In this document: positions 34,500 to 45,144 of the stretch, piece after piece
How positions within the stretch are numbered: the first letter of the stretch is position 1
How the letters are laid out: every line of letters starts with the position of its first letter
From: Hysterangium stoloniferum
Taxonomy: Eukaryota > Basidiomycota > Agaricomycetes > Hysterangiales > Hysterangiaceae
Assembly: GCA_015178975.1 (NCBI GenBank)
Contig: WHVD01000002.1
Location: 186,001 to 250,000, forward strand
Direction: 5' to 3'
Length of the DNA stretch: 64,000 nucleotides
The notes under the pieces: generated by a model
What the model was told of the DNA's origin: nothing
What the model saw: only the letters and a program-made list of their open reading frames with translations
Databases searched by the model: none
Translations under genes and position numbers: made by a program

Positions 34500-35060
34500 A
34501 GGCATGCATCGACTGGTAATTTTAGATATGGATAACTGTCTCTCTCTCATTTTGCAGGCGCATGATCAGCTCGGACACAAACAGGCATTTTCAACTCGAA
34601 TGAATTTGCCAGATCACTTTTGGTGGCCAGGACTCGACCGCAATGTAGCATGGTTTGTCAAGACTTGTCACGAATCTCAACTACACAGCACGCAACATGT
34701 CTTTATTCCTCCTACTACTGTCACCACCCCCACTTCCCTCTTTCAGTGAGCACATCTCGACACTATGCACATGCTGAAGGCGTCAGGATTGCATTACCTT
34801 GTTCTGGGTCGCTGTTCTCTAACTTCGAATCTGGAGTTCAAGATGCTCACACATTAAATGGCGGCAATGCTTGAAAAATTCTTATTTAATGATATTCTCT
34901 GTTGCTGGGGCGCACTTTCGGAAATCATCACTGACAATGAATGGCAGTCCTTTTATTGCTGCATTGGAATGGCTAGCTGCGAAGTATCACATTCACCACA
35001 TTTGCATCTCACCGTACAACAAACAGGCTCATGACATTGTTGAATGCAGCCATCCATATA
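34500..35060 (+). pseudogene. Gypsy integrase, N-terminal part
   Basis: Opens with the integrase zinc-binding region, AHDQLGH...FWWPGLDRNVAWFV then CHESQ (the second Cys is replaced), followed by core pieces in shifted frames: HLDTMHM with the first catalytic Asp, LCCWGALSEIITDN with the second, and YNKQAHDIVE. At least two frame changes and several stops. It stops abruptly at VECSHPYI, where Copia sequence begins, and resumes at 38372. This was a plus-strand Gypsy/Ty3 polyprotein; reverse transcriptase and gag are not found upstream. Confidence 0.75.
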
Positions 35061-36433
35061 TCTGGTCTTGTACCTATTGCGGCCCACATTAATGAACCAA
35101 TGGCTTCACGATAAGGAATGTTCTTCATATTTTTGCGTTCTTTTGGTGTGGTCAGACATTGTTCTTTTGAGAATAATGGTTTGGGGTCCATAGGCAGTGT
35201 GATTGGGGCTGCGTCTTGTAAATTGAAACGTTTGATGATCAAGTCGATATATGCGGTTTGTCTGAATGAGATTGTATGCGCTTTTATATCATATTTGACC
35301 TCTATATTTAGTAACCAATGTAATTCACCCATATCCTTCATTTTGAAATGTGATTTGAATTGCTCCTTTATTTGAATTATTCCTTTGTTTGTATTTGCAG
35401 TGATGGTGAGATCATCCACGGCTACTGCAATAATCATAATATTGTGTTCCACTTGTTTGTAGAATACGGCTGGATCGGATAATGAGCAAGTAAATCCCAT
35501 TTGATTCATCACCTTGCTGAGTAGCTTGTACCATTCTCTGCCTGATTGCTTTAAACTGTATAAAGCCTTTTTCAATTTGAGTACTTTCGATGGTGGACCT
35601 TGAGGAAATCCTGGTGGTTGGTGCATATACACCGTTTCTGTAAGCTTTGCATTCAAGTATGCATTATTAACATCTATTTGCTCTATAGGCCAGCTGTTCT
35701 GGGCTGCTATGCCTGTGATGAGCCTTAGTGAAGCTAGACGAACAATTGGAGAAAACGTCTCTTCATAGTCCATCCCGAATACTTGTGTAAAGCCTTGGGC
35801 TACAAGTCGTGCCTTGTATGTGGTGATGTTTCCATTCACATCGTGTTTTATCCTTAACGTCCATTTAGAACCGACTATATTGACTCCTTCAGGTTTATCG
35901 ACGAGTTCCCAGGTGCCTAAATCATGTAAGGCCTTCAATTCCTTTAAAAATGCCGGCTTCCACAATGGCCAATCGTCTCCTCTCATAGCCTCTTCCACTG
36001 TAGTTGGCACTCCTTCCTGAGGGTTTGCAACCATCCCTATCATTTTCAATCTCTCATTGTCCATCCTGTCTGTAAAGTCCATCCACTCCGATGGGCTGTA
36101 TGTGTCTGCATATGAGATGTTTTTATCGACCATAATTGGCAGCTCACTTGGACTGTCTTCCCATAAAATTGATTCTTCATCAAAACCGTTTTCGTCTTCT
36201 AATATAACACATGTAGCTTTTCCGAGCTCTTCTGGTACTTGTAGTTTTGAAGAAAATTCGATTTGACTAGAACCTGCGGTACCTTCCCCTTGTCTGAGAC
36301 GGCGCATATAATCAGATGGAAATCTGGTTCTTGAACTTTGTCTCAATTGCTCTTGAGGTAAGGATTCCGTAGTTTCTGGTAGCTCTGGAATGCTAACTTG
36401 AGGTGATTCGGGCAATGGTACATCTGTGGGCAT
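35061..36433 (-). pseudogene. Copia reverse transcriptase region
   Basis: About 450 codons without a stop. Motifs in order: KPAFLKELKALHDLGTWELV, ARLVAQGFTQ, DYEETFSPIVR, IDVNNAYLNAKL with a catalytic Asp, PPGFPQGP, LKKALYSLKQSGREWY, a VAVDDL active-site box (the usual first Tyr of YVDD is Ala, which also occurs in fungal Copia), MKDMGELHWLLNIEV and REAIGSLMWAAIGTRPDI. It then runs into flanking Gypsy DNA, so the last ~10 residues are not Copia. Across the solo LTR at 36435 the frame joins upstream pol sequence (QMPTDVPLPES), showing that the long ORF is the tail of a once longer polyprotein. Confidence 0.85.
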
Positions 36434-36434
36434 T

Positions 36435-37155
36435 TGTTACGACCGTGTCGCAACCCTATCGGCCCTGAGGTTATCGCCACTTGTCAACGTTTCAAGTCAT
36501 CCTCTCGGAAACCATCGGCCCCGAAGCTGACGAATGTTTCGCGAAGATCAAACTCCGTTTACGCCCACGTCAAAATAACTCGTATTGTCTGGTCAAACTT
36601 TGATACGTCCCCTTTATTATGTTGATCCGTTCAATCTTATGTTTCGCATATGTCTATCTATATTTGTAGTCCTTGAACTATTTCCTTTTATCGTAATCCC
36701 GCTCTCGGTTATCATCGGCCTCTGAACTAATCATAAACTTCCCGTTCCTAGTCAAGCTTATTGTTAATACTGTGTTCCGCCCTTCTCCCCATTAGTATTT
36801 TCCAGACGCCTGTTACTTGTATATGAACCCGCTGTAATTGTAGTTACTAGGCAATCAGAATATCGACTCAGAATACCCTCATACGTCTGTAGCAGTCTCA
36901 TACTAGAAGAACCCCCTTCCGCCTTCGCGTGCGCTCGCCCATTCTCGGCCCGATCCCTTGGCCCGACACTTGACCTGTCCTTCGGTTCCGATCGGTATCT
37001 CACCGAAAGGTCCTTCTTAGGATTTAGTCTTCGCCTGTCCGAAATTTAAGGACAACCTACGGATATTTGCGAGGGCGCAGCACATAAGCTGAAGCCAAGT
37101 CCTTCCGATCGGTCCCCGTCGGCCACCGACATTAGTCAGTTTCCAGTTCTTAACA
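36435..37155 (+). mobile_element. solo LTR with 5-bp target duplication GCATT, inside Copia pol
   Basis: Starts TGTTACGACC and ends GTTCTTAACA. GCATT stands at 36430-36434 and again at 37156-37160. Removing the LTR and one GCATT restores a continuous pol frame, which confirms the borders. It shares the TTGCGAGGGCGCAGC...AAGCTGAAGCCAAGTCC block with the other two solo LTRs but is shorter, lacks the CCGTT array and has diverged. Confidence 0.88.
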
Positions 37156-37246
37156 GCATTTGAGGAAGTATCTTGTATGTTTTGGGCTCTAGATCCCTTC
37201 CTGATATGAGTATAGGAGCCCCAGCTTGCTTGGGGAATGCTACATT

Positions 37247-37430
37247 TCATTCTACAGTTACGGTGCATTTTTCTGGCCAATATATGTGGTGACCTTCACT
37301 GTTAAAACTGTACCCGACCCAGTGGCCCTCTTTTGCCTTGGGTCCTAGTTTACCTCCCTCTGGTTCCATCCTCACATATACAATCTCTCCCCATTCTGGT
37401 AAGTCACTTAGATTCGGCTTTGATCATTGT
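37247..37430 (-). pseudogene. Copia integrase C-terminal region
   Basis: Reads KPNLSDLPEWGE...GGKLGPKAKEGHWVGY...HIYWPEKCTVTVE, the well-known post-core integrase segment of Copia polyproteins. TGA at 37249-37247 follows, then the frame continues toward the reverse transcriptase. It joins gag within a few bases near 37417-37430 in a different frame, marking a deletion that removed protease and the integrase core. Confidence 0.75.
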
Positions 37431-37935
37431 TATTAGACTTGTTGGAGTTAAAACAGTTCCAGTGGCTGTTGCAGAAGTCGTTACTGCGTTCATCATGACA
37501 TTGTAAGAGTCCAGGAGTGAACTCAACATGATATTGAAGAAATCGGTATTTTTTACTTTCATTCCCATGCCTGCTAATCGCTGATGCATTTCGAGCAGGG
37601 TGTCAAGGTGGGAATGCACATCTTCCCCTTCTTTGCACTTTAGAGTGCGCATTCTGCACTGCAAATCAACTTGAGCCATTTTCAGCTTCGACTCATCCTT
37701 CACATGCGAGGTAACGATCCAAATGTTCCTCTTGCTTGTTCATGAGATCTAACTGGTCATTTGTTAATATAGTTCCTGCGACATGTATCGTAGAATCTGG
37801 GGGGCACTGTGCACTTCTGTCGATGTGTTTCAACAGTGCACCTGATTCCAATATGGATAATATTCTGCTTTTCCAAGCGATCCAATTTTCGCCATTATCG
37901 GCGAGTTTCTCAAGTGTGACTATAGCGGGGCCCAT
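37404..37935 (-). pseudogene. Copia gag region
   Basis: Starts MGPAIVTLEKLADNGENW, typical of Copia gag N-termini, directly after the LTR and GGTT leader. The first reading frame ends after about 80 codons near 37693. A second frame continues with SKLKMAQVDLQ and the usual gag 'EGEDVHSHLDTLLEMHQRLAGMG' region (37703-37404). Residues expected between the two frames seem to be missing. No zinc knuckle is left because the sequence jumps to integrase. Confidence 0.7.
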
Positions 37936-37939
37936 AACC

Positions 37940-38371
37940 TGTTAAGTAGTAGACAAGATTTCAAAAGGGTAGAGTCTGTTTGCAAAGCTCAGTGAGTGAG
38001 TGAGTAAACTTCACTATATATTATAGTACCTGTTTGCGAAGCTACAAGATATTTTAATAAGTAATAGAATAATAATGAATGATTGCGCATATACCTCAGT
38101 GAGTGAGTGAGTAAACTTCACTGAGGTATATGGCGAAATATCGTGACTTTTTATCTACTTTCTAATTATTTTTAGGAGAGATATTAGGGGAGTAAATAGG
38201 GGAAATTTAGATACTCGAAGTTTCTAGTCCATTGCATCATTAAGGAAAAATTCGTGATTAGGAGTTATTCCCCCCTTGACGGCACTACAATATATGTGCA
38301 TATATGCACATACATTTGTCATTGTAAGTTTGATTCTGATTTCGGTTTATGCGAAGACTTGATTACTAACA
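37940..38371 (-). mobile_element. Copia 5' LTR, 432 bp
   Basis: On the minus strand it begins TGTTAGTAATCAAG and ends CTACTTAACA, with 5-bp terminal inverted repeats TGTTA/TAACA. The leader GGTTATGGGCCCC and gag start follow at once. It carries the direct-repeat and double-hairpin module at 37976-38132. Confidence 0.75.
37976..38132. repeat. direct repeat plus paired hairpin module, copy 2
   Basis: Direct repeats CTGTTTGCAAAGCT (37976-37989) and CTGTTTGCGAAGCT (38030-38043), period 54. Between them is a stem 1 half-site CTCAGTGAGTGAGTGAG...TTCACTATA. Stem 2 is perfect over 15 bp: CATATACCTCAGTGA (38088-38102) with TCACTGAGGTATATG (38118-38132). Confidence 0.85.
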
Positions 38372-38950
38372 GGAATCTATAGTCAAAGCCTGTGCGAAGG
38401 CGACATCTCTAATTGGCCTGAAGTTACTCCTTGTATATTTTGGGCTGGCCATGTTACTGTCCGCAAAAATACTGAATACTCCCCATTCTATATGGCTCAT
38501 GGAATTGAGCCGGTCTTACTTTTCGACATCGTTGAAACTATTTATCTCGTGCCAAATATTGATAAGCCGTTCCATCGAGCCCGACAGCTTGAAAAGCGGC
38601 CCGAGGACCTTGTGAATGTGCTTTTAAAGTCCCACTATGCCTCCGTTGCCCAGTTTGAGAACAGACATGAAAATCTTATTGTTGACTATGATTTTCAGGA
38701 AGGATCGCTTGTGCTTGTGCACAATTCTCGCATTGAGACTGATTTATTATGTGAAACAAAGTCACGTGTTACTTAGGCCGCTTATTGTCATCCGTCGAAC
38801 TAATAATAAGGTTTACATTTTAGCTGAGCTCGATGGTGTAGTTCACAAAACACCCCTACGCCACTTTTCACCTCATCCCTTACTACCCGTGCTCTCGCAC
38901 TATCATTCTTGTCACCTCTCTCATCGATCCATCTGACATTCCTGCTGACG
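38372..38950 (+). pseudogene. Gypsy integrase, C-terminal part
   Basis: Starts at ESIVKAC, continuous in meaning with the fragment ending at 35060. It continues EGDISNWPEV, FWAGHVTVRKNTEYSPFYMAHG, DIVETIYLV, then the C-terminal IVIRRTNNKVYILAELDG domain in another frame. Several frame changes and stops. This shows that the Copia unit between 35061 and 38371 is an insertion. The Gypsy 3' LTR may follow at about 39044. Confidence 0.75.
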
Positions 38951-39043
38951 ACGTTTAAACTCTGACGAGTAGGTTGACCGCCAACATTCAAGTCCCAAGG
39001 AGCTACACTTCCTACACTGCAATTCGGTTCAGTCTCAAACGCG

Positions 39044-39460
39044 TGATGTCATGCGTTTGAAATCACATTGTCTCGATCTTTCCAATGGCTACACATTGCC
39101 ACTTTACCATTGTATTTAGACCCCTTTGTTTCTGGTCCTTTGTTTACATATTTTCAGCCACATCCTGTGAGATTGTTCCTCCCTTTTCCTTTGTTTTAGC
39201 CAGAATCTATTGTTTCCTTTTCTGTTGTTTCCTTTGTTCTCCTTTTGTTCTCCTTTTGTTCTCATCATTTTCTTTTGTTCCGCATTCAGTGCCACTCGCA
39301 TCTCCTCTGTATATAAAACCTCTTAAATTACCTAGAATATCATCAGAATTCTACCTCTCAATTTGAGCACTAGCACTTCTAAGCACTAGTAATCAGCTCA
39401 ACCTCTAACTCAGCATATCTGTTATTCCCACACTTCTTTAGGTAACTTGTGCATCATACA
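39044..39460 (+). mobile_element. candidate Gypsy 3' LTR
   Basis: Begins TGATGTCATGCG and could end GTGCATCATACA. A TATA box (TATATAAAACC) lies at 39311, after a long pyrimidine-rich stretch with repeated TCCTTTTGTTC, as in U3/R regions. No second copy is present in the window, so the borders are a guess. Confidence 0.35.
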
Positions 39461-39629
39461 GCACTCAGAGCCCTGCAATAGGTGTACTTAATGATGAGAC
39501 TGAGGGGATAGAGGGGAAAGGAGCAATGAGGTTTAGTAGAGGGTTACATGTGTCAGTCCAGGACAGTGAGTGGCCAAAGAGACCAGGGCAGAGTGTTAGC
39601 CGAGGATGAGATTCGATCTATGGGTCAGA

Positions 39630-39985
39630 GGTCAAGCTGAGCTGTGTTAAATGAGATCAGGGCCCCGCCAGATAGAACAAAGCTTCCAATGGTGGGAATG
39701 GTTAGAATAGGTTGTAAGGTTTCAAAGCTAATTATGTCATAATAGAATATCAACGGATCCTTACCAATGGGGAAAACATGTCTATGTTCTGTTTATACCC
39801 CGCATCCTGCAACACTTCTTCCAGCTCTGTGCCACATGTTTTCCCCATTGGTAAGGATCTGTTGATATTTTTATTATGACATAATTAGCTTTGAAACTTA
39901 CAACCTATTCTAACCATTCCCACCATTGGAAGCTTTGTTCTATCTGGCGGGGCCCTGGTCTCATTTAACACAGCTCAGCTTGACC
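39630..39985. repeat. 356-bp palindrome, two 151-bp arms, 54-bp loop
   Basis: Left arm 39630-39780 starts GGTCAAGCTGAGCTGTG. Right arm 39835-39985 ends CACAGCTCAGCTTGACC. Only a few mismatches are seen along the arms. The loop is 39781-39834. It may be a fold-back element or the product of a local inverted duplication. I see no clear flanking target duplication. Confidence 0.9.
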
Positions 39986-40154
39986 CAAGTAAAACTTGTT
40001 TCGAGACATATGATCCAACTCATGGAATTATCTGTGTCGTTCAGCGAAGTTTATAATCTCAACATCATTGACATGTTCTGTCCATATAGCAAAGGGCTCT
40101 CAGTCAATTCTCCCCAGGTATGGGAGGTATGTGACAACAGCCAGAACAGAAGCC

Positions 40155-40640
40155 GTAAATTACGTAATCCAAAACCGTGGAAGTGAGAGCTTCTTTAAAC
40201 ATCTAAAATATCGTAGCATATCCAGTAATTGAGCTTCTCCATCTATATGTAGATCTAATTCAGATATGTCAGGTAGCCTCGATGCACATTCGCACAGAAA
40301 TGTGGCAGTGGCTTTGAATGTGTGTGCATCCATCGGAACTCGGTCGAGAGACACAGTTAACTCATCAGGAAAACGGGGATGGGCGCTAATGTGTACAGTA
40401 CCGTCTAGACCAACAAGGTCTTGTACAGACAGTATAGACAGTCCACGTAGTATGCAAATATCGGCTACCAGCTCAGGTATGCCTAGTGGGCACCTCCATA
40501 GACATTAGGAAAACGGAGATGGGCGCTAATGTGTACAGTACCGTCTAGACCGACAAGGTCTTGTACAGACAGTATAGACAGTCCACGTAGTACGCGAATA
40601 TTGGCTACCAGCTCGATACGCTTAGTGGGGCATAGCCGTA
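40155..40640 (-). pseudogene. F-box/LRR-like gene fragment with an internal duplication
   Basis: The minus-strand frame gives LVADICILRGLSILSVQDL...TFKATATFLCECASRLPDISELDLHI...LLDMLRYFRCLKKLSLPRF, the style of the leucine-rich C-terminal part of fungal F-box proteins. A segment of ~139 bp is present twice in tandem (40369-40502 and 40508-40640, sharing GGGCGCTAATGTGTACAGTA). The start, F-box and upstream exons are missing. Probably a gene piece copied by recombination next to the palindrome. Confidence 0.4.
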
Positions 40641-40902
40641 TGCTAGTAGCTAGTCCAGACAGTCTTGGATAGTCTAAGTAGTACTATGATGTATATGCAG
40701 TACAGTACAGTACATTTATTGTAATAATAGGTAGTACTTAATCACTCCCCATGGTTAAAAGCAGGTAGTCAGAAAAACTACTAATCAGCTCATACTACAC
40801 TAAGTAGTATAGTACTCTGCCAAACCTGTGCCTTCAAGAAAACCCCTTTCACCCTGATCCCAGCTTATGTCAAACTTCATAATTCCTATCCCTCACTGGC
40901 AG

Positions 40903-41622
40903 GCTTGTGACCCAACTTCCGGGTCATGGGGACTTTTTCAAGAAGTAAGCAATCCTATTATGTAATCAAGTACATGCTAATTACTCCTCAGATGCAAAAT
41001 AAAACAGATCTGGCAGACTCAAAGCAGACTCTTGGACTTGGATTTTCTGGAGATGGATATATTCTTTCTGCTTATAGAAAAGATGGAATTGGTATGTTTA
41101 TATGATGCTCTAATATAAACAAGGGATTAAGACTTCATTTTTATAGATATTCTTACCTTAGAGTCTGAACTGTATTACCCAATGGGTTCTGGCAAGCCAC
41201 CTGATAATTCTAAGAGGCCCCCCTATGTCCTGCTGCTTGATCTCCCTTGTGATGTGGAAAAAGATACTTTGTATAAAGCATTTGGGAAATATGGGAAAGT
41301 TATCTCCTTGAAGGTGAATTATAATTCCCAGGTACAGGACAATTTGATTCAAATATAATTATTTTCATTCTGAGTGATATAATAGGTTGATTTATTGTAT
41401 GGACATATGATTGTATCTTCAGAGGCTATGGCTCAGGACTGTGTCAAGTACATACATGGACAGGTTTGTCACCAATTCATCTGCCACCTGCATCCAACTG
41501 AATGGCATATATAGAGCCTGAGACCTGGTGGTGGAAGAATAAAAATAAAAATACTAGACTCTTATGAGTTTTTTGGACACAATGGAATGCATAAAGTCAT
41601 ATACATTAACAAAACCTACTAA
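40903..41622 (+). CDS. RRM-like RNA-binding protein, 3' part
   Basis: Exons 40903-40944, 40992-41091, 41147-41331, 41386-41463 and 41515-41622 join in frame with short GT...AG introns to a TAA stop. Exon 3 has a strand-helix pattern of an RNA-recognition motif: YVLLLDLPCDVEKDTLYKAF then GKVISLKV. VDLLYGHMIVSSEAMAQDCVKYIHGQ and LRPGGGRIKI complete the fold. RNP1 is degenerate. The first exon(s) upstream of 40903 are not resolved. The gene is CpG-poor and faces the Plavaka element tail to tail. It could be a host gene or one captured by an element; I cannot tell which RNA process it serves. Confidence 0.5.
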
Positions 41623-41951
41623 AGTGACCAGATAGCTCTAACCAATAAAGCATTGGATTACTATCACAGTCCACTTATCAAGGGAGCATACTCTAGAATG
41701 CTGAAGGTGTTAGCATGCAAGCTCTAATATAAGAGAAGGGAGTTCTAAATTGATATTTGAACTGAAGACTTGTAGCATACAAAGACAAGTATTTGTATTA
41801 AAAATAAAGTCAAGGTAAAAAACAGAACAAAGGGAGCAGAATGGAACAAAGGAAATGAAAAGGATGAGAGGGATCATCAATGGAAGATGGATGTTTGAAA
41901 GGATCAAGCAACTTGGCATAGTAAACATGATGAGAATGGAAAACCAGTTAA

Positions 41952-44900
41952 TCAAAATAGAGTCTGATATGTTAATTGGGTTAATTGGTTATGAAAAGAA
42001 TTCACAAAAAATCTATCATGTTTATCAAGACAAGTGTGTTCATCAAAATCAAGAGGAGGCAAGGTCTTTGATTTGGGAAATCTTGGAACTAAGGAGCATG
42101 GCACAATCCAGTTCAAAGGAATTACACCTCCCTCCTTCTGGTTATTCTTGTTAACAAGTTGCTTTACTTGGTACATATCAATATATTTGACTGTCTCTGC
42201 TTTAGGCTTTGAGAACCATTCAACATAGGCCAAAGGTTCATATTTTTCATTCTGGCCAGTAATTAGCTTGTTTGTCATGGGGTCACGTGCTGCTCTGAAG
42301 ATAAGTTTCAAACGTCCAATTCGAAGACCTATAATTGAATTGAATTCATTAAATAGTATTATAAGATGTTTTGATAACTCAATGACTTACCATTCATGCC
42401 ATTTTGTTGGGTCCCTATGTCACTCTGCTCATCAATGACAACAGTATCAAAACATGGTATAGAGCTTTTGGAAGTCTTTAGTCTGGCAAGCACCCCACAT
42501 CGTTCATTAGAACCATTGTATACTCCAACTATTGGTAGTTCAATGGACACTCTACTCCAGATAGCTAATGTATTCCAGTGTTCAGGTAGGTGAAATGTTA
42601 AGGCATTTTGATTTAGCTGTCGAGTTGTAATGTCTTTATTTTTGAGTCTGATAAGATACTTCTTCAACTCCATTTCAAATTGTGGTATAGAATAATCATC
42701 AGTAACCTTTTGAATAGGCACTTGTGAAAAAGGTGGCCGTTTAGCAATGGCATGAGATGATTTAGTTTGCAGTGCATGGAGTTTTGGCTTGAACCTTACA
42801 ACACTCAGTTGATTACTTTGTGGTAACCTTTCTTCCTCACTCTCAGCTAGATTGACATTGATTTCACAAATTTCCTCATTTGATGTGTCTGAACTAGTTT
42901 GCAGTAGGTTTCCTGTCCAATCATTATTTAGCCACCGAAGATACAAACTGTGCTGTTGAATTTTGTCCTGTCTGGTGAGCCAAGTGATCATTTGAGTTAT
43001 ATAGTCTTTGTGATTTGTGTGCTCAAATGCTGACTTGACAAGGTAAATGTGATACCGTTCAGAAATCTCTGTACTATAATTATTAGTAGCACCAACCCAG
43101 CGTATGTGTTCTGGATAGTGCTTCTGACAATGTTTCTTTGGAATAGCCCAATGATCATCACCTCTTTTCAAGGTACGACCACCCTCTGTGACAAATGCTT
43201 CTTGATGTAAATCATAGATCTCATCAAATTCTGTAAGCCTTTGCAAGTCTGCCTCTGTGAGATGTGTCCACTGAGCAGTGAAAATAAAGTCCAATTCAGC
43301 CCTGACAGCTTGAACAATTTCATTGCTTGTAGCACCATAAATTGCAGGAAGAAAATATCTTTCAAGATCTTTCCATTCCTGTCCTGACCATTGTGAAATT
43401 TTTGATATTCCTGAGCTAAAGTGCCTGTACCCATGCTCCTTTGGTAGCTGACGGAAGTGTTTGTCAAGTTCAAAATCACCAATGATGTTCCTACACCATT
43501 TAGCTGTGTGATCATAGAAATCTTTATGCAATCCATGCAAAACATCATTGCAGATAACTTTACAAATATCTGTGTGTGGGAGATCTTCCCAGAATGGATA
43601 CTCCACCCCACTTAATTGAGCTTCCTTAGCTGCAGTAATAAAAGTCCATGTATCAGCATTGACCCCAACATGCCTACAAACTGTACATATCTTCTCCAAA
43701 ATACTATGAGCTGTCTGTGGTGAGCAAATATTAAGTTCTCCTAAGTTCTTGGTTTCAGCAAGGCAGGTTGTACATGAGTTTTTCCCAAGACATGCAATTA
43801 GTGTTTGCTCTTCTTTATCAGCCAAATACAGTACAAGGAATATTTGGTGTTCTCGTAAAAATCCTTTGGGATCTGGGATCCAAACAGGAATTTTTCCTGC
43901 ATGTCTCAGTGGTTCCACAACTATTTTCATGCATGTGTGAAAAAGGCATGCTTGCAACCTTCCTGGAAATTGATTGTCTTTTGTTTTTGTGGGAAATTCA
44001 GTTTTGCCAAATTTGCAAACTGGGATAAATCCCACAAGCATGAAAGCAAGCTTGCTTGGTTGATTTCAAACAGTTGAATCTATATGCCCACTAGAAGCAT
44101 AAATTGGATGAACTTTGCCATCACCAGAAAAGTTTGTTACATGTGTGGCATCAGATGCCAAAATAGCAGGAAGTACTGTAACACCTGGTGGTACCTTTGT
44201 TTGCAGTTCCAGCCAGGCATCTCCAGTGTAGATATCACCATAAACACAACCAGCATCAGATAGCTCTTCATTTGAGTACCAAAGGATAGGTTCATAATTC
44301 ATAGCATCCTCAAATGCTGGATTCTGTTCCAGGTAACTCAAACATTCAACTAGATCACGATAGTATAAAATCTGTGGTTCATTGGGAGCTTCAGGTAAAA
44401 CCACCTCCTTTGAATGCCGCTTGCAAAAATTCATCAATACGTTTCCACATCTCTTGAGCTGTCTTGAAACTTGGCTGGTGTTCCATTTCACTGATCTGAC
44501 AAGTAGGTTAGTACTGAATCAATATAACAAGCAACTAATATACCCATTTAGTTTTTAAAAGGGCATCAATCTGAGCATTTGAAATTCCACAAGTTCCAAG
44601 CCATTCAACCAGACTCCACTCAGCCTCATCTGCAAATAGGAATGCAGGTAAATTGGGGGTGGTGGTTGTTCGATGAAGCTTTTGGAAAACAGTCTCACAA
44701 GTACCATGGACTGTGGATGCATCTGGAAATGGTCTTGCCTCAAATATATCCATACCTTTAGTGTTGGAAGTAGAACTCTGTCTAATAGGAGGTAGTTCAT
44801 TTGGATAGAGTTCAACAGAGGGCTCTTGTGGCAGTTCCAAATAGAAGGTATTGACATCCTTGTCCTGAATATCTATGTCCATGAACTTGTTTGGTGAGTA

Positions 44901-45020
44901 GAAATGAGGCCTTTTAGCTGGGCCTTTGTCTGGTGTCTTTGGACTATCATGAGATACATTAAACTGTCTCCACTCTATCTCTGATGAGTTTGGGTCAGAA
45001 TTCAATCTAGCTTTGATCAA
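41952..45020 (-). pseudogene. Plavaka-type (KDZ superfamily) transposase
   Basis: Exons 45020-44535, about 44491-42391 and 42328-41952. N-terminal part: LFADEAEWSLVEWLGTCGI. Middle: DAWLELQTKVPPGVTVLPAI, LASDATHVTNFSGDGKVHPIY. Core: MLVGFIPVCKF, PLRHAGKIPVWIPDP, a CLGKNSCTTC zinc-like site, NDVLHGLHKDFYDHTAKWC, AIPKKHCQKHYPEHIRWVGA and NNYSTEISERYHI. C-terminal exon: LRIGRLKLIF, LAYVEWF, LDKHDRFFVNSF. This cut-and-paste DNA transposase family is common in Agaricomycetes. Two lesions are visible: a one-base frame change near 44400-44450 and TGA at 44068-44066 in a frame that continues unbroken on both sides. No terminal inverted repeats were found. Sequence upstream to about 45090 may encode a few more residues. 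Confidence 0.85.
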
Positions 45021-45144
45021 CAGAAGGGATGCATAATATTTCTCCTGTTGCTGTTTGTACAGTTCACCACATGCTTTTCATTTATCTTTGGGGCCATTAT
45101 GCTAAAGATGTTGTGGATGCCTTGAGAAAGTGTCAGCACCAAGA

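Larger units (their letters stand above)
35061..38371 (-). mobile_element. Copia retroelement, rearranged, nested in the Gypsy integrase
   Basis: Order on the minus strand: 5' LTR 38371-37940, gag 37935-37404, a direct jump to the C-terminal integrase region (about 37430-37250), then reverse transcriptase to 35061. Protease and integrase core are missing, as are RNase H and the 3' LTR. A solo LTR (36435-37155) interrupts pol. The left edge falls inside the RNase H start (GTRPDI) exactly where Gypsy sequence begins. Neither end shows an intact target duplication because the 3' end is lost. Confidence 0.8.

Noticed and set aside
36435..37131. Solo LTR ending at CCGACA with a 4-bp duplication
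   Set aside because: Extending to TAACA at 37155 gives a perfect 5-bp GCATT duplication and restores the pol frame, so that border is preferred.
44410..44442. A 33-nt intron to explain the Plavaka frame change
   Set aside because: Too short, and the resulting join still reads into a stop; a frameshift is simpler.
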